DNA of 11,084 nucleotides from JBFGWM01 sp041588495 (GCA_041588495.1 JBFGWM010000077.1:1-11084), one strand, 5' to 3'. Shown: positions 1-7,576, counted from the first letter of the stretch. Numbers and translations are program-made. The notes: generated by a model from the sequence alone, not told the origin.

Positions 1-156
1 CACCGCGGCCAGTGCCAGCAGGCGGTACAGCGCCCCGCTGTCCAGCAGGTGCCACTTGAGTTCGTGCGCGACCAGGTGGGCGATGGTGCCCTTTCCCGAT
101 CCGCCCGGCCCGTCGATGGTAATCACCGGGGTCGTGTCGCCCGAGGCTTCCGTCAT
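1..156 (-). CDS. cmk: Cytidylate kinase, N-terminal part (runs off the window)
   Basis: CMP/dCMP kinase transfers the ATP phosphate to CMP or dCMP in cytosolic pyrimidine nucleotide metabolism. Only the first 52 codons are present, and the frame is open to the window edge. Visible is the P-loop VITIDGPGGSGKGT (residues 11-24, Lys22), followed by a helix and LLDSGALYRLLAL (residues 37-49). This resembles the Cmk signature LDSGAxYR, which lies near the CMP-binding region. The ATG at 154-156 has a good Shine-Dalgarno GGAGG (minus strand, 168-164) 7 nt upstream. It overlaps the stop of the tyrA-aroA fusion as ATGA, so translational coupling is likely. In gammaproteobacteria cmk usually sits between aroA and rpsA, which agrees with this position. 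The N-terminal extension of about 10 residues before the P-loop strand is ordinary. Function is secure despite truncation by the window. Confidence 0.95.
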   Translation of the reverse strand, partial: MTEASGDTTPVITIDGPGGSGKGTIAHLVAHELKWHLLDSGALYRLLALAAV

Positions 157-2378
157 GGTTTGTCCTCCGCATGAATCCTGAATCCGGCCCCGCGGGCGAG
201 GCCGATGAAACCGGGAAACGATGTCGCCACGTTGGCACAGTCGCGTATGGTGATCGGCGCGGTCGCACGCAGTCCGGCGACCGCGAACGCCATGGCGATC
301 CGGTGGTCGCCGTGGCTGTGCACCTCGCCGCCGCCGATCGGGCCGCCACGGATGCGCATGCCGTCCGGTGTGGGTTGGGCGTCGACGCCCAGGATGTTGA
401 GCCCGTCCGCCATCACCTGGATGCGGTCGCTTTCCTTGACCCGCAGTTCCTCCGCCCCACGCAGCACGGTTTCACCGCTGGCACAGGCGGCGGCGACGAA
501 CAGGACCGGGAACTCGTCGATCGCGAGGGGCACCTGGTCCTCGGCGATCTCGATTCCGCGCAATTGCGCGTGACGGACCCGCACGTCGGCAACGGGCTCG
601 CCACCGGCCAGCCGCTCGTTCTCCAGGCGGATGTCGCCACCCATGGCGCGCAGGATGTTGATCACCCCGATGCGGGTCGGATTGATCCCGACATGGGTCA
701 GCACGATTTCAGAATCCGCGGCGATGCTTGCCGCCACCATGAAGAAGGCGGCCGAGGAAATATCGGCTGGAACCTCGATGCGCGTGCCGGCCAGGCGCCC
801 GCCACCCGCGAGGGAGACCGCGCTGTCGTCGCGGCGCACGGCGTAACCGAGTCCGCTGAGCATGCGCTCGGTATGGTCGCGGGTCGGCGCCGGCTCGATC
901 ACCGTGGTCTCGCCCTCCGCGTAGAGGCCCGCAAGCAACAGCGCGGACTTCACCTGAGCGCTCGCCACCGGCATCTCGTAACGGATCCCCTTCAACTTGC
1001 GTGAACCCGTGACCCGTAAGGGAGGCGTGCCGCCTTCCGTGGTCTCGATTTTTGCGCCCATGCGCGCCAGGGGTTCGGTGACGCGTTTCATCGGGCGCCT
1101 CGACAGGGACGCGTCACCGGTCATTTCGGTATCGAAGTCCTGCGCGGCGAGGAGCCCCGCCAGCAGGCGCATCGAGGTTCCCGAGTTGCCTAGGTACAGG
1201 GGGCCCGGCGCCGCCTTGAGACCCTGCATGCCGACGCCGTGCACCACCACGTGCCCGTGGCTCGGTCCCTCGATCACCACGCCCATGTCGCGGAACGCCT
1301 GCAGGGTGGCGAGACTGTCCTCGCCCTCCAGAAACCCGTACACCTCGGTGACGCCCTCGGCGATCGACCCCAGCATGATCGAGCGGTGCGATACCGATTT
1401 GTCCCCGGGCACCCGCACTTCGCCACGCAGGCTCCCGCCCGGCTCGGTCACAAAGGTGTCTCCCGCTTCTCCCCGCCGGTCCATCCAGACCCGCCCCTCC
1501 AGCATCCTCAGAAAATGATCGCGCGCCGACTTGGCCCGGGTGAAAATACCCAGCATCGCGGTACCGTCCCCGGTCTCGATCGCGGTCCGCAGATTCCCGA
1601 GACTGCCCGCGAACAGGTCCAGCGCGCGCAGCACGTTATCACGATTGGCGCTGAAGATGTCATGCCACATCAGCGGGTCGCTGGACGCGATCCGGGTGAA
1701 GTCGCGGAACCCGCCGGCAGCGTAGCGGAAAATCTCCTGGTTGCTCTCCTGACCCGCCAGGGCATCGACCAGGGTGTAGGCCAGCAGGTGCGGGAGGTGA
1801 CTGGTCAGTGCCAACACCTCGTCGTGGTGGCGGGCATCCATGGTTTCGACCCTGGCGCCGAGGGCCGTCCAGAATGACTCGACCCGTTCCAACGCATCCG
1901 CATCGACATCCTCCGGTGGCGTGAGGATCACCCGCGCGTTGCGGTAGAGGTCGGCCCGCGCCGCCTCCAGCCCGGTCTGCTCGGATCCCGCGATCGGGTG
2001 CCCGGGTACCAGTCGCCGCCGCAAGGCGTCCGGCAGCTGATCGCCCCCCGCCTCGACCACGGATTGCTTGACGCTGCCCGCGTCGGTGATGACGGTCGAG
2101 GGTCCGGCGCCGGCACCGACCTCGCGCAGGATGTCGGAAACGGCAAGCATCGGCACCGCGAGGGCGACCAGGTCCGCGTCGCCGACCGCGTCCGGGACGC
2201 TGTCCGCCACCGCATCGACCACCCCGGCCTGCAGTGCGTCGCGGAGCACCCCGGGGTCCGCGTCATAACCGCGGATGTGGCTGACGCATCCGGCAGTGCG
2301 GGCCGCCTTGCAGATGGACCCGCCGATCAGGCCCAGCCCGATCACGGCAATACGCAGGGAGGGCGCAGACCGGGTCAC
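153..2378 (-). CDS. tyrA-aroA: TyrA-AroA fusion: prephenate/cyclohexadienyl dehydrogenase + EPSP synthase (class II type)
   Basis: This bifunctional cytosolic protein has 741 residues. Residues 1 to about 295 are a TyrA dehydrogenase (prephenate or arogenate to the tyrosine precursor). They carry the dinucleotide-binding motif GLGLIGGS (14-21), Asp39 in GYD at the end of strand 2 (suggesting NAD preference), HPIAGSEQTG (127-136) and SHLPH (193-197). After a short linker, residues about 308-741 are 5-enolpyruvylshikimate-3-phosphate synthase: GDKS (325-328), GNSGT (397-401), SAQVK (473-477), RDHTE (500-504), NPTR (566-569), the catalytic DE pair (621-622), ESDR (649-652) and GDHR (690-693). 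No stop separates the halves. The frame opens further upstream, but I chose the GTG at 2378. It directly precedes the TyrA core and overlaps the hisC stop as GTGA, and the extra 74 upstream residues are out-of-frame hisC sequence. The same fusion is known in Pseudomonas. Whether substrate is prephenate, arogenate or both cannot be read here. Confidence 0.95.
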   Translation of the reverse strand: MTRSAPSLRIAVIGLGLIGGSICKAARTAGCVSHIRGYDADPGVLRDALQAGVVDAVADSVPDAVGDADLVALAVPMLAVSDILREVGAGAGPSTVITDAGSVKQSVVEAGGDQLPDALRRRLVPGHPIAGSEQTGLEAARADLYRNARVILTPPEDVDADALERVESFWTALGARVETMDARHHDEVLALTSHLPHLLAYTLVDALAGQESNQEIFRYAAGGFRDFTRIASSDPLMWHDIFSANRDNVLRALDLFAGSLGNLRTAIETGDGTAMLGIFTRAKSARDHFLRMLEGRVWMDRRGEAGDTFVTEPGGSLRGEVRVPGDKSVSHRSIMLGSIAEGVTEVYGFLEGEDSLATLQAFRDMGVVIEGPSHGHVVVHGVGMQGLKAAPGPLYLGNSGTSMRLLAGLLAAQDFDTEMTGDASLSRRPMKRVTEPLARMGAKIETTEGGTPPLRVTGSRKLKGIRYEMPVASAQVKSALLLAGLYAEGETTVIEPAPTRDHTERMLSGLGYAVRRDDSAVSLAGGGRLAGTRIEVPADISSAAFFMVAASIAADSEIVLTHVGINPTRIGVINILRAMGGDIRLENERLAGGEPVADVRVRHAQLRGIEIAEDQVPLAIDEFPVLFVAAACASGETVLRGAEELRVKESDRIQVMADGLNILGVDAQPTPDGMRIRGGPIGGGEVHSHGDHRIAMAFAVAGLRATAPITIRDCANVATSFPGFIGLARGAGFRIHAEDKP
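1482..1500 (-). promoter_or_regulatory. Possible internal ribosome binding site and ATG at the TyrA/AroA junction
   Basis: Inside the fusion, at the domain boundary, minus-strand GGAGG (1500-1496) lies 11 nt before an in-frame ATG (1484-1482, residue Met299). Initiation here would give a free EPSP synthase of 443 residues. The spacing is longer than optimal, and the bases also encode the linker, so chance is possible. No experimental evidence is implied. Confidence 0.3.
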
Positions 2379-3481
2379 CGGTCGAGGACCTCTTCGAGCG
2401 CGGCCAGGAATCGCGCATTCTCGCTCTCGAGACCCACGCTCACCCGGATGTGCCGCGGCATCGCGTAGTTGGCCACGGGACGCACGATGACCCCGCGCCG
2501 CAGCAGGCCGTCGTAAACGGGCATCGCATCGTCCCGCCCGGTGTCGATGGACAGGAAGTTGGCGACCGACGGGATGTATTCCAGGCCCAGCCGCCCGCAT
2601 CCGTCCGCAAGCTGGCGCAGACCCTCGCTGTTGACCCTGACGCTGCGCTCCAGGTGAGCCGCGTCGTCCAGGCTCGCCTCGGCCGCGGCCAGGGCCACGC
2701 TGTTGACGTTGAACGGCTGGCGCACCCGGTTGAGGAGGTCGGCGATCTCCGGCGAACTGAGCCCGTAGCCGATGCGCAGGCCGGCGAGACCGCGCGCCTT
2801 GGAGAAGGTCCGCGTGACAATGAGGTTGGGATAGCGGGAAAGGAGTTCGAGGCCGTCCGGATATCCGGCCTCGCGAACGTACTCGAAGTACGCCTCGTCG
2901 AGGACCACCACGACCCGTTCCGGGACCCGGTCCAGGAACGTCCGCAGCGCATCGGCGCCCACCCAGGTCCCGGTGGGATTGTTGGGATTGGCAATGAACA
3001 CCAGCCGCGTCGCTTCAGTCACCGCGGCAGCCATGGCTTCGAGGTCATGGCCCCAGTCACGCGCCGGGACCACGATCGCCTGTGCACCGGTGACCCGGGT
3101 CACCAGGGGATAGACGGCAAAGGCGTGCTCCGCGAAGACACATTCCGCGCCCGGCTGCAGCCAGGTGCGCGCGACCAGTTCCAGGATGTCGTTGGAGCCG
3201 TTGCCCAGGGTGACCTGTTGCGCGGTGACCCCGAGTTGTTCCGCGAGTCGCGCCTTGAGGCGGAACCCGCTGCCGTCCGGATAACGCGCGGCATCGTCCA
3301 GGGCCTGCCGCCCCGCCGCGAGCGCCGCCTCGCCGGGCCCGAGCGGGCTTTCGTTACTGGCCAGCTTGATGATGCCGGTGATGCCGAGCTCGCGCTCAAG
3401 TTCCTCGACCGGCTTGCCGGGCTGGTAAGGATGCAGCCCGCGGACGCCTTCCAGCGCCCAACCCAGACAGTCACAACTCAC
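2375..3481 (-). CDS. hisC: Histidinol-phosphate aminotransferase (HisC, HisC2-like)
   Basis: This PLP-dependent class I/II aminotransferase converts imidazole-acetol phosphate and glutamate to histidinol phosphate. Homologues in this context may also transaminate aromatic keto acids. It is 368 residues, the usual family length. Visible are KLASNESPLGP (39-49), the PLP-contacting GNGSNDI (93-99), ANPNNPTG (164-171), DEAYFEY (195-201), the Schiff-base lysine Lys228 in TFSKARGLAGLRIGY (225-239) and the carboxylate-binding Arg346 in RVSVG. The start is a GTG at 3481-3479 with GGAG 7 nt upstream. The protein begins MSCD, like Pseudomonas HisC2. It lies 35 bp downstream of pheA, and its TGA overlaps the tyrA-aroA GTG. 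No other his gene is in the window. With pheA and tyrA-aroA on either side, a role in phenylalanine/tyrosine transamination is plausible but inferred. Confidence 0.94.
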   Translation of the reverse strand: MSCDCLGWALEGVRGLHPYQPGKPVEELERELGITGIIKLASNESPLGPGEAALAAGRQALDDAARYPDGSGFRLKARLAEQLGVTAQQVTLGNGSNDILELVARTWLQPGAECVFAEHAFAVYPLVTRVTGAQAIVVPARDWGHDLEAMAAAVTEATRLVFIANPNNPTGTWVGADALRTFLDRVPERVVVVLDEAYFEYVREAGYPDGLELLSRYPNLIVTRTFSKARGLAGLRIGYGLSSPEIADLLNRVRQPFNVNSVALAAAEASLDDAAHLERSVRVNSEGLRQLADGCGRLGLEYIPSVANFLSIDTGRDDAMPVYDGLLRRGVIVRPVANYAMPRHIRVSVGLESENARFLAALEEVLDR

Positions 3482-3516
3482 GGACGCACTCCATATCCGC
3501 CACCACGGCTTGCTAT

Positions 3517-4620
3517 TCAGAGAACCGCGCGGGGGTACGAGCCGAGAAACTTGACCTCGGTCGCGTTGTCGGCGAGTTCACCCAGGGTGTCGATGACATT
3601 CTCGTCGTCCCGGTGGCCCTCGAAATCGATGAAGAACACATAGGACCAGGCGCCGGTGGGGGACGGCCGGGTTTCCAGCCGCGTCAGGCTGATGCCGCGC
3701 CGGTGGAAGGGTTCCAGGAGATCATGCAGGGCGCCGGGACGGTTCCGCGTCGAGACGATGATCGAACTCTTGTCATCTCCGCTCGGCGGAACCGCGTCGC
3801 GGCCGATGACCAGGAACCGCGTGGAGTTGTCCGGGCGGTCCTCGATCTTCTCGGCGATTTTTTCGAGACCGTACATCTCCGCGGCCATGTCGCCGGCGAT
3901 CGCCGCGGCGTGCCACTCAGTCTGCATGCGCTTCGCGGCCTCGGCGTTGCTGTTGACCGCCACCCGCTCGGCACGCGGCCAGTGGCTGTCGAGCCACTTG
4001 CGACACTGGGCGAGGGACTGCGAGTGCGAGTAGATCCGCGAAATCGACTCGGGCCGGGTGCCGGGTCGCACCAGCAGGTGGTGATGAATACGCAGTTCGA
4101 CCTCGCCGCAGATCAGCAGGGACGAGGCCATGAAGCAATCAAGGGTGTGATTGACCATGCCCTCGGTGGAGTTCTCGACCGGCACGACACCGTAATGCGC
4201 GGCGCCCGACTCGACTTCCCGGAACACCTCGTCGATGGTGTTCTGCGCGCTGCATTCCACCGCGTGGCCGAAGTGCTTGAGCGCCGCGGCCTGGGTGAAA
4301 GTGCCTGCCGGGCCGAGGTAACCGATGCGCAGGGGCTGTTCCAGTGACAGGCAGACCGACATGATCTCCCGGAACAGGCGCAGCATGGATTCCTCGGGAA
4401 CCGGACCCTGGTGGCGCTCGCTCACCGCGCGCAGCACCTGGGCCTCGCGTTCCGGCCGGTAGTACTGGGCGGCATCCGCCTCCCCGTCATCCGCCGCGCG
4501 CTTGGCTTCCGCGATGCGTCGCGCGCACTCCGCGCGCTCGCTGATCAGCGCCTGCACCTGTACGTCGATCTCGTCGATGCGCTTGCGTTGCTCGGCGAGC
4601 TTTGCGTCATCTCTGGACAT
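3517..4620 (-). CDS. pheA: Bifunctional chorismate mutase / prephenate dehydratase (P-protein)
   Basis: This cytosolic enzyme makes prephenate from chorismate and then phenylpyruvate, the committed route to phenylalanine. It has 367 residues, close to the usual size of about 365-385. Residues 1 to about 93 are an AroQ-type all-helical chorismate mutase (RKRIDEIDVQ near residue 12, then a basic helix). Residues about 99-275 are the dehydratase: YLGPAGTF (101-108), VPVENSTEG (146-154) and the catalytic TRF motif (267-269). Residues about 285-367 are an ACT domain with GALHDL (296-301) and ETRP (316-319), resembling the GALV/ESRP phenylalanine-binding motifs, so feedback inhibition by phenylalanine is expected. 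The ATG at 4620-4618 is preferred, with GAAGGG about 9 nt upstream. A TTG at 4647 would add nine unconserved residues. It follows gyrA by 112 bp, where serC would sit in Pseudomonas, and precedes hisC. Confidence 0.96.
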   Translation of the reverse strand: MSRDDAKLAEQRKRIDEIDVQVQALISERAECARRIAEAKRAADDGEADAAQYYRPEREAQVLRAVSERHQGPVPEESMLRLFREIMSVCLSLEQPLRIGYLGPAGTFTQAAALKHFGHAVECSAQNTIDEVFREVESGAAHYGVVPVENSTEGMVNHTLDCFMASSLLICGEVELRIHHHLLVRPGTRPESISRIYSHSQSLAQCRKWLDSHWPRAERVAVNSNAEAAKRMQTEWHAAAIAGDMAAEMYGLEKIAEKIEDRPDNSTRFLVIGRDAVPPSGDDKSSIIVSTRNRPGALHDLLEPFHRRGISLTRLETRPSPTGAWSYVFFIDFEGHRDDENVIDTLGELADNATEVKFLGSYPRAVL

Positions 4621-4659
4621 TACGGCCTGCCCTTCCCTGGTTCGCAAGATTTCAGTTCC

Positions 4660-4722
4660 GCGTGATCGCTCGTGTCGCGGTCACGCCGCGCCCCGGATCC
4701 CGGGCCAGGTCACCCGGGGCGC
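4660..4722. other. Inverted repeats in the gyrA-pheA intergenic gap
   Basis: A perfect 9-bp inverted repeat has arms gcgccccgg (4688-4696) and ccggggcgc (4714-4722) around a 17-nt loop that is itself GC-rich (it contains cccggg). A weaker second stem has arms gcgtga (4660-4665) and tcacgc (4681-4686). On the gyrA transcript the strong hairpin starts about 10 nt after the gyrA stop codon. No U-tract follows either stem, so this is not a classical intrinsic terminator. It could be a 3' stabilising or processing structure, a Rho-related pause or chance folding of GC-rich DNA. I see no leader peptide with clustered Phe codons and no clear promoter in the 112-bp gap. Confidence 0.45.
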
Positions 4723-4732
4723 TGCAACCCGC

Positions 4733-7363
4733 TTATTCCTCTGCCGGTCCCGGCGGATTCACGTCAGCCACGCCTTCGCCGCCGGTCTCGCCAGACGCCA
4801 CCTCTGCACCGGCGTTCCCTTCGCCCTCCGAGTCGCCGTTGGGCTCGCCGACGCGGGCAATACTCACCAGGGACTCGCCCTCCTGCAGGCGGATCAGCAT
4901 GACGCCCTGGGTGTCGCGGCCGAGGGAGGACACTTCCCGCACCCGGGTCCGCACCAGGGTCCCCTGGTCCGTAATCAGCATGATCTCGTCCTCGGGGCGC
5001 ACCGCGAGGGCACCCACCAGGTCGCCGTTGCGCGAACTCACCTTCATCGCCTTGACACCCTGGATGCCGCGCCCGTGCAGCGGGAACTCCTCCAGCACCG
5101 TACGTTTGCCGAAACCGCGCACGCTGGCGGTGAGAATCTCGTCGCCGTCGACCGGCATCAGCAGGGAGATCACCCGCACTCCGGGCGCCATGCGGATGCC
5201 GCGTACGCCGCGTGCGGTGCGGCCCATTGCACGCACCTCGGATTCCTTGAAGCGAACCGCCTTGCCGGCGCTGGAGACCAGCACCACGTCGCTGTAACCA
5301 TCGGTGAGCTTGGCGCCCACCAGGTTGTCGCCCTCGTCGAGTTCCAGTGCCCGCAGGCCGGCGCTGCGCGGCCGCGAGAACTGCTCGAGCGGGGTCTTCT
5401 TCACGGTCCCGCGCTCGGTAGCCATGAACACGAACCCGCCCTGGGCGAAATCGTCGACCGGCAGGATCGCGGTGATACGCTCGCCCTCGTCGAGGGAAAG
5501 GATGTTGACCAGCGGCCGTCCCCGGGAATTGCGTCCGGCCTGGGGAATCTCGAAACCGCGCAGGTGATAGACCTTGCCCATGTCGCTGAAGCAGAGGATC
5601 GTGGTGTGGGTGTTCACCACGAGAACGTTCTCGATGTAGTCCTCCTCGCGCAGGGAGGATGCACTCTTGCCCCGCCCGCCGCGACGCTGGGCCTGGTAGG
5701 CGTCGAGCGGCTGGCTCTTCGCGTAACCGGCGTGGGAAACGGTGATCACCACCTCCTGTTCCGGAATCAGGTCCTCGTCGCGGAGATCGCGCCGCGACTC
5801 GATGATCTCGGTACGCCGCTCGTCGCCGAACTGCTCGCGGACCGCCGCGAACTCGTCACGGATCACCTGCAGCAGGCGCTCCGGGGAGGCCAGAATGCGG
5901 CCGAGTTCGGCGATGTTGTCGAGGGTCTGGGTGTACTCGGCGAGCAGCTTCTCGTGCTCGAGACCGGTCAGGCGGTGCAGCTTGAGGTCGAGGATCGCCT
6001 GGGCCTGGCGCGGCGACAGCCGGTAGCTGCCGTCGACGAGCCCGAATTCGGGACCGATGTCCTCCGGCTTGCAGGCGTCCTCGCCCGCGCGCTCGAGCAT
6101 GCCCGACACGTCGCCCGGCGCCCACGGCGTCGCCACCAGGCGCTCGCGGGCCTCCTGGGGATTCGCGGATTCCTTGATCATGGCGATCACGGCGTCGATA
6201 TTGGCGAGCGCGATGGCCAGCCCTTCCAGCACATGGCCCCGTTCCCGCGCCTTGCGCAGTTCGAACACCGTGCGCCGCGTGACCACCTGCCGGCGGTGCC
6301 GGATGAACGCCTCCAGCATGTCCTTGAGGTTCAACAGGCGCGGCTGCCCGTCCACCAGGGCCACGATGTTGATACCAAAAACGGTTTCCAGCTGGGTCTG
6401 GGCGAACAGGTTGTTGAGCACCACCTCGCCGTTGGCGTCACGGCGGATCTCGATGACCACCCGCAGGCCGTCCTTGTCCGACTCGTCGCGCAGCTCGGAG
6501 ATGCCCTCCAGCTTACGCTCCTTGACCAGGTCCGCGATGTTGCGGATGAGGCGCGCCTTGTTCACCTGGTAGGGGATCTCGGAAACGATGATCGTCTCGC
6601 GTCCCTTGGCATCCTGCTCGATGCGCGCCCGTGCACGCACGTAGATGCGGCCGCGACCACTGCGATAGGCATGCACGATGCCCGCGCGACCGCTGATGAT
6701 CGCGCCGGTCGGGAAATCGGGCCCCGGGATGTACTCGAAAAGATCGTCGGCGGAGAGGTCGGGATCGTCGAGCAGCGCGACGCAGGCGTCGATGACCTCG
6801 GTCAGGTTGTGGGGCGGGATGTTGGTCGCCATGCCCACCGCGATCCCCGAGGCCCCGTTGATCAGCAGGTTCGGAATCCGCGCCGGCAGCACCGCGGGTA
6901 TCTGCTCGGTATCGTCGTAGTTGGGAACGAAATCGACGGTTTCCTTTTCGAGGTCCGCCAGCATTTCGTGGGCGATGCGCGCCATGCGCACCTCGGTATA
7001 CCGCATGGCCGCCGGCGGATCGCCGTCCAGGGAGCCGAAATTGCCCTGGCCGTCGATCAGCGGGTAACGCAGCGAGAACGGCTGCGCCATGCGCACGATG
7101 GTGTCATAGACGGCCGAATCGCCGTGGGGGTGGTACTTACCGATGACGTCACCGACCACGCGGGCGGATTTCTTGTAGGGCTTGTTCCAGTCGTTGCCCA
7201 GTTCGCTCATCGCGAACAGCACCCGGCGGTGCACCGGTTTGAGCCCGTCACGGACATCGGGCAGGGCCCGGCCGACAATCACGCTCATGGCGTAATCGAG
7301 ATAGGACTGTTTCAGTTCGTCCTCGATGTTGACCGGGACGATTTCCTGTGCAAGTTCAGTCAT
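4733..7363 (-). CDS. gyrA: DNA gyrase subunit A
   Basis: This is the DNA breakage-reunion subunit of the A2B2 gyrase, which introduces negative supercoils. It has 876 residues, nearly identical in length to the E. coli protein. The N-terminal winged-helix/tower domain contains KYHPHGDSAVYDTIVRMAQ (76-94) and the catalytic tyrosine Tyr122 in AAMRYTE, at the same numbering as E. coli. The quinolone-resistance positions are Ser83 and Asp87, the wild-type, drug-sensitive residues. The C-terminal beta-pinwheel carries the GyrA box QRRGGRG (559-565) needed for DNA wrapping. The last 40 or so residues are a Gly/Glu-rich acidic tail. The ATG at 7363-7361 gives the conserved MTELAQEI N-terminus. An upstream ATG at 7414 would add 17 unconserved residues. 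No strong Shine-Dalgarno is seen close to the chosen start. The gene is divergent from mtaD. pheA follows after 112 bp, without serC. Confidence 0.98.
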   Translation of the reverse strand: MTELAQEIVPVNIEDELKQSYLDYAMSVIVGRALPDVRDGLKPVHRRVLFAMSELGNDWNKPYKKSARVVGDVIGKYHPHGDSAVYDTIVRMAQPFSLRYPLIDGQGNFGSLDGDPPAAMRYTEVRMARIAHEMLADLEKETVDFVPNYDDTEQIPAVLPARIPNLLINGASGIAVGMATNIPPHNLTEVIDACVALLDDPDLSADDLFEYIPGPDFPTGAIISGRAGIVHAYRSGRGRIYVRARARIEQDAKGRETIIVSEIPYQVNKARLIRNIADLVKERKLEGISELRDESDKDGLRVVIEIRRDANGEVVLNNLFAQTQLETVFGINIVALVDGQPRLLNLKDMLEAFIRHRRQVVTRRTVFELRKARERGHVLEGLAIALANIDAVIAMIKESANPQEARERLVATPWAPGDVSGMLERAGEDACKPEDIGPEFGLVDGSYRLSPRQAQAILDLKLHRLTGLEHEKLLAEYTQTLDNIAELGRILASPERLLQVIRDEFAAVREQFGDERRTEIIESRRDLRDEDLIPEQEVVITVSHAGYAKSQPLDAYQAQRRGGRGKSASSLREEDYIENVLVVNTHTTILCFSDMGKVYHLRGFEIPQAGRNSRGRPLVNILSLDEGERITAILPVDDFAQGGFVFMATERGTVKKTPLEQFSRPRSAGLRALELDEGDNLVGAKLTDGYSDVVLVSSAGKAVRFKESEVRAMGRTARGVRGIRMAPGVRVISLLMPVDGDEILTASVRGFGKRTVLEEFPLHGRGIQGVKAMKVSSRNGDLVGALAVRPEDEIMLITDQGTLVRTRVREVSSLGRDTQGVMLIRLQEGESLVSIARVGEPNGDSEGEGNAGAEVASGETGGEGVADVNPPGPAEE

Positions 7364-7470
7364 GGTGCTCGCAGTCGTTCTCCGCGTGGTCGGACCGGGG
7401 CCGGAACCCCGCATGTTGTTGTGTTCTTGTTCGTGTTCCGGGTTGCCTTCCCGGGGGCCTTTTTGAGCAT
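7360..7470 (-). other. 36-codon open frame in the gyrA leader, overlapping the gyrA start
   Basis: An ATG at 7470-7468 opens 36 codons ending in a TGA that overlaps the gyrA ATG as ATGA. The peptide begins MLKKAPGK, then has an Asn/Thr-rich stretch and an Arg/Pro-rich end, with no hydrophobic segment. It lies downstream of the proposed gyrA promoter and so would be in the mRNA. There is no Shine-Dalgarno before its ATG (the bases are C-rich), and open frames this short are common in GC-rich DNA. It may be non-coding, or a leader frame coupled to gyrA translation. Confidence 0.2.
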
Positions 7471-7497
7471 GGGAGGGGCCGCCTCGGGAAAGGTCGG

Positions 7498-7506
7498 ATC
7501 ATACCA
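7498..7506 (-). promoter_or_regulatory. Likely gyrA promoter (extended -10)
   Basis: On the minus strand, TGGTATGAT combines the -10 hexamer TATGAT (5 of 6 matches to TATAAT) with an upstream TG dinucleotide one base away, the extended -10 arrangement. No good -35 is found 16-18 bp upstream, which fits an extended -10 promoter. Transcription would start near 7491, giving a leader of about 127 nt before the gyrA ATG. Sequence match only; no transcript data. Confidence 0.5.
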
Positions 7507-7576
7507 TACTTCGGCCCCGCACCCACGCCTGCCGGACAGTCCCCCGAGGATGTCCCCGCAGCCTGCGGTGGTTGCC

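Noticed and set aside
2379..2600. A 74-residue N-terminal extension of the TyrA-AroA frame
   Set aside because: It lies wholly inside hisC in another frame and is Arg-rich without similarity to TyrA. The GTG at 2378 places the Rossmann motif at the expected distance.
2450..3643. A 397-codon plus-strand frame opposite hisC and the end of pheA
   Set aside because: Antisense shadow of hisC/pheA. It has no recognisable domain and the composition of a reverse-complement GC-rich frame.
7364..7414. A 17-residue upstream extension of GyrA from the ATG at 7414
   Set aside because: The extension is unlike GyrA. The ATG at 7363 gives Tyr122, Ser83 and Asp87 at exact E. coli numbering.
7438..7464. A plus-strand stem (ccggg/cccgg) followed by five Ts, resembling an intrinsic terminator
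   Set aside because: The stem is only 5 bp, the T-run is 5 nt away from it, and no plus-strand gene ends upstream.
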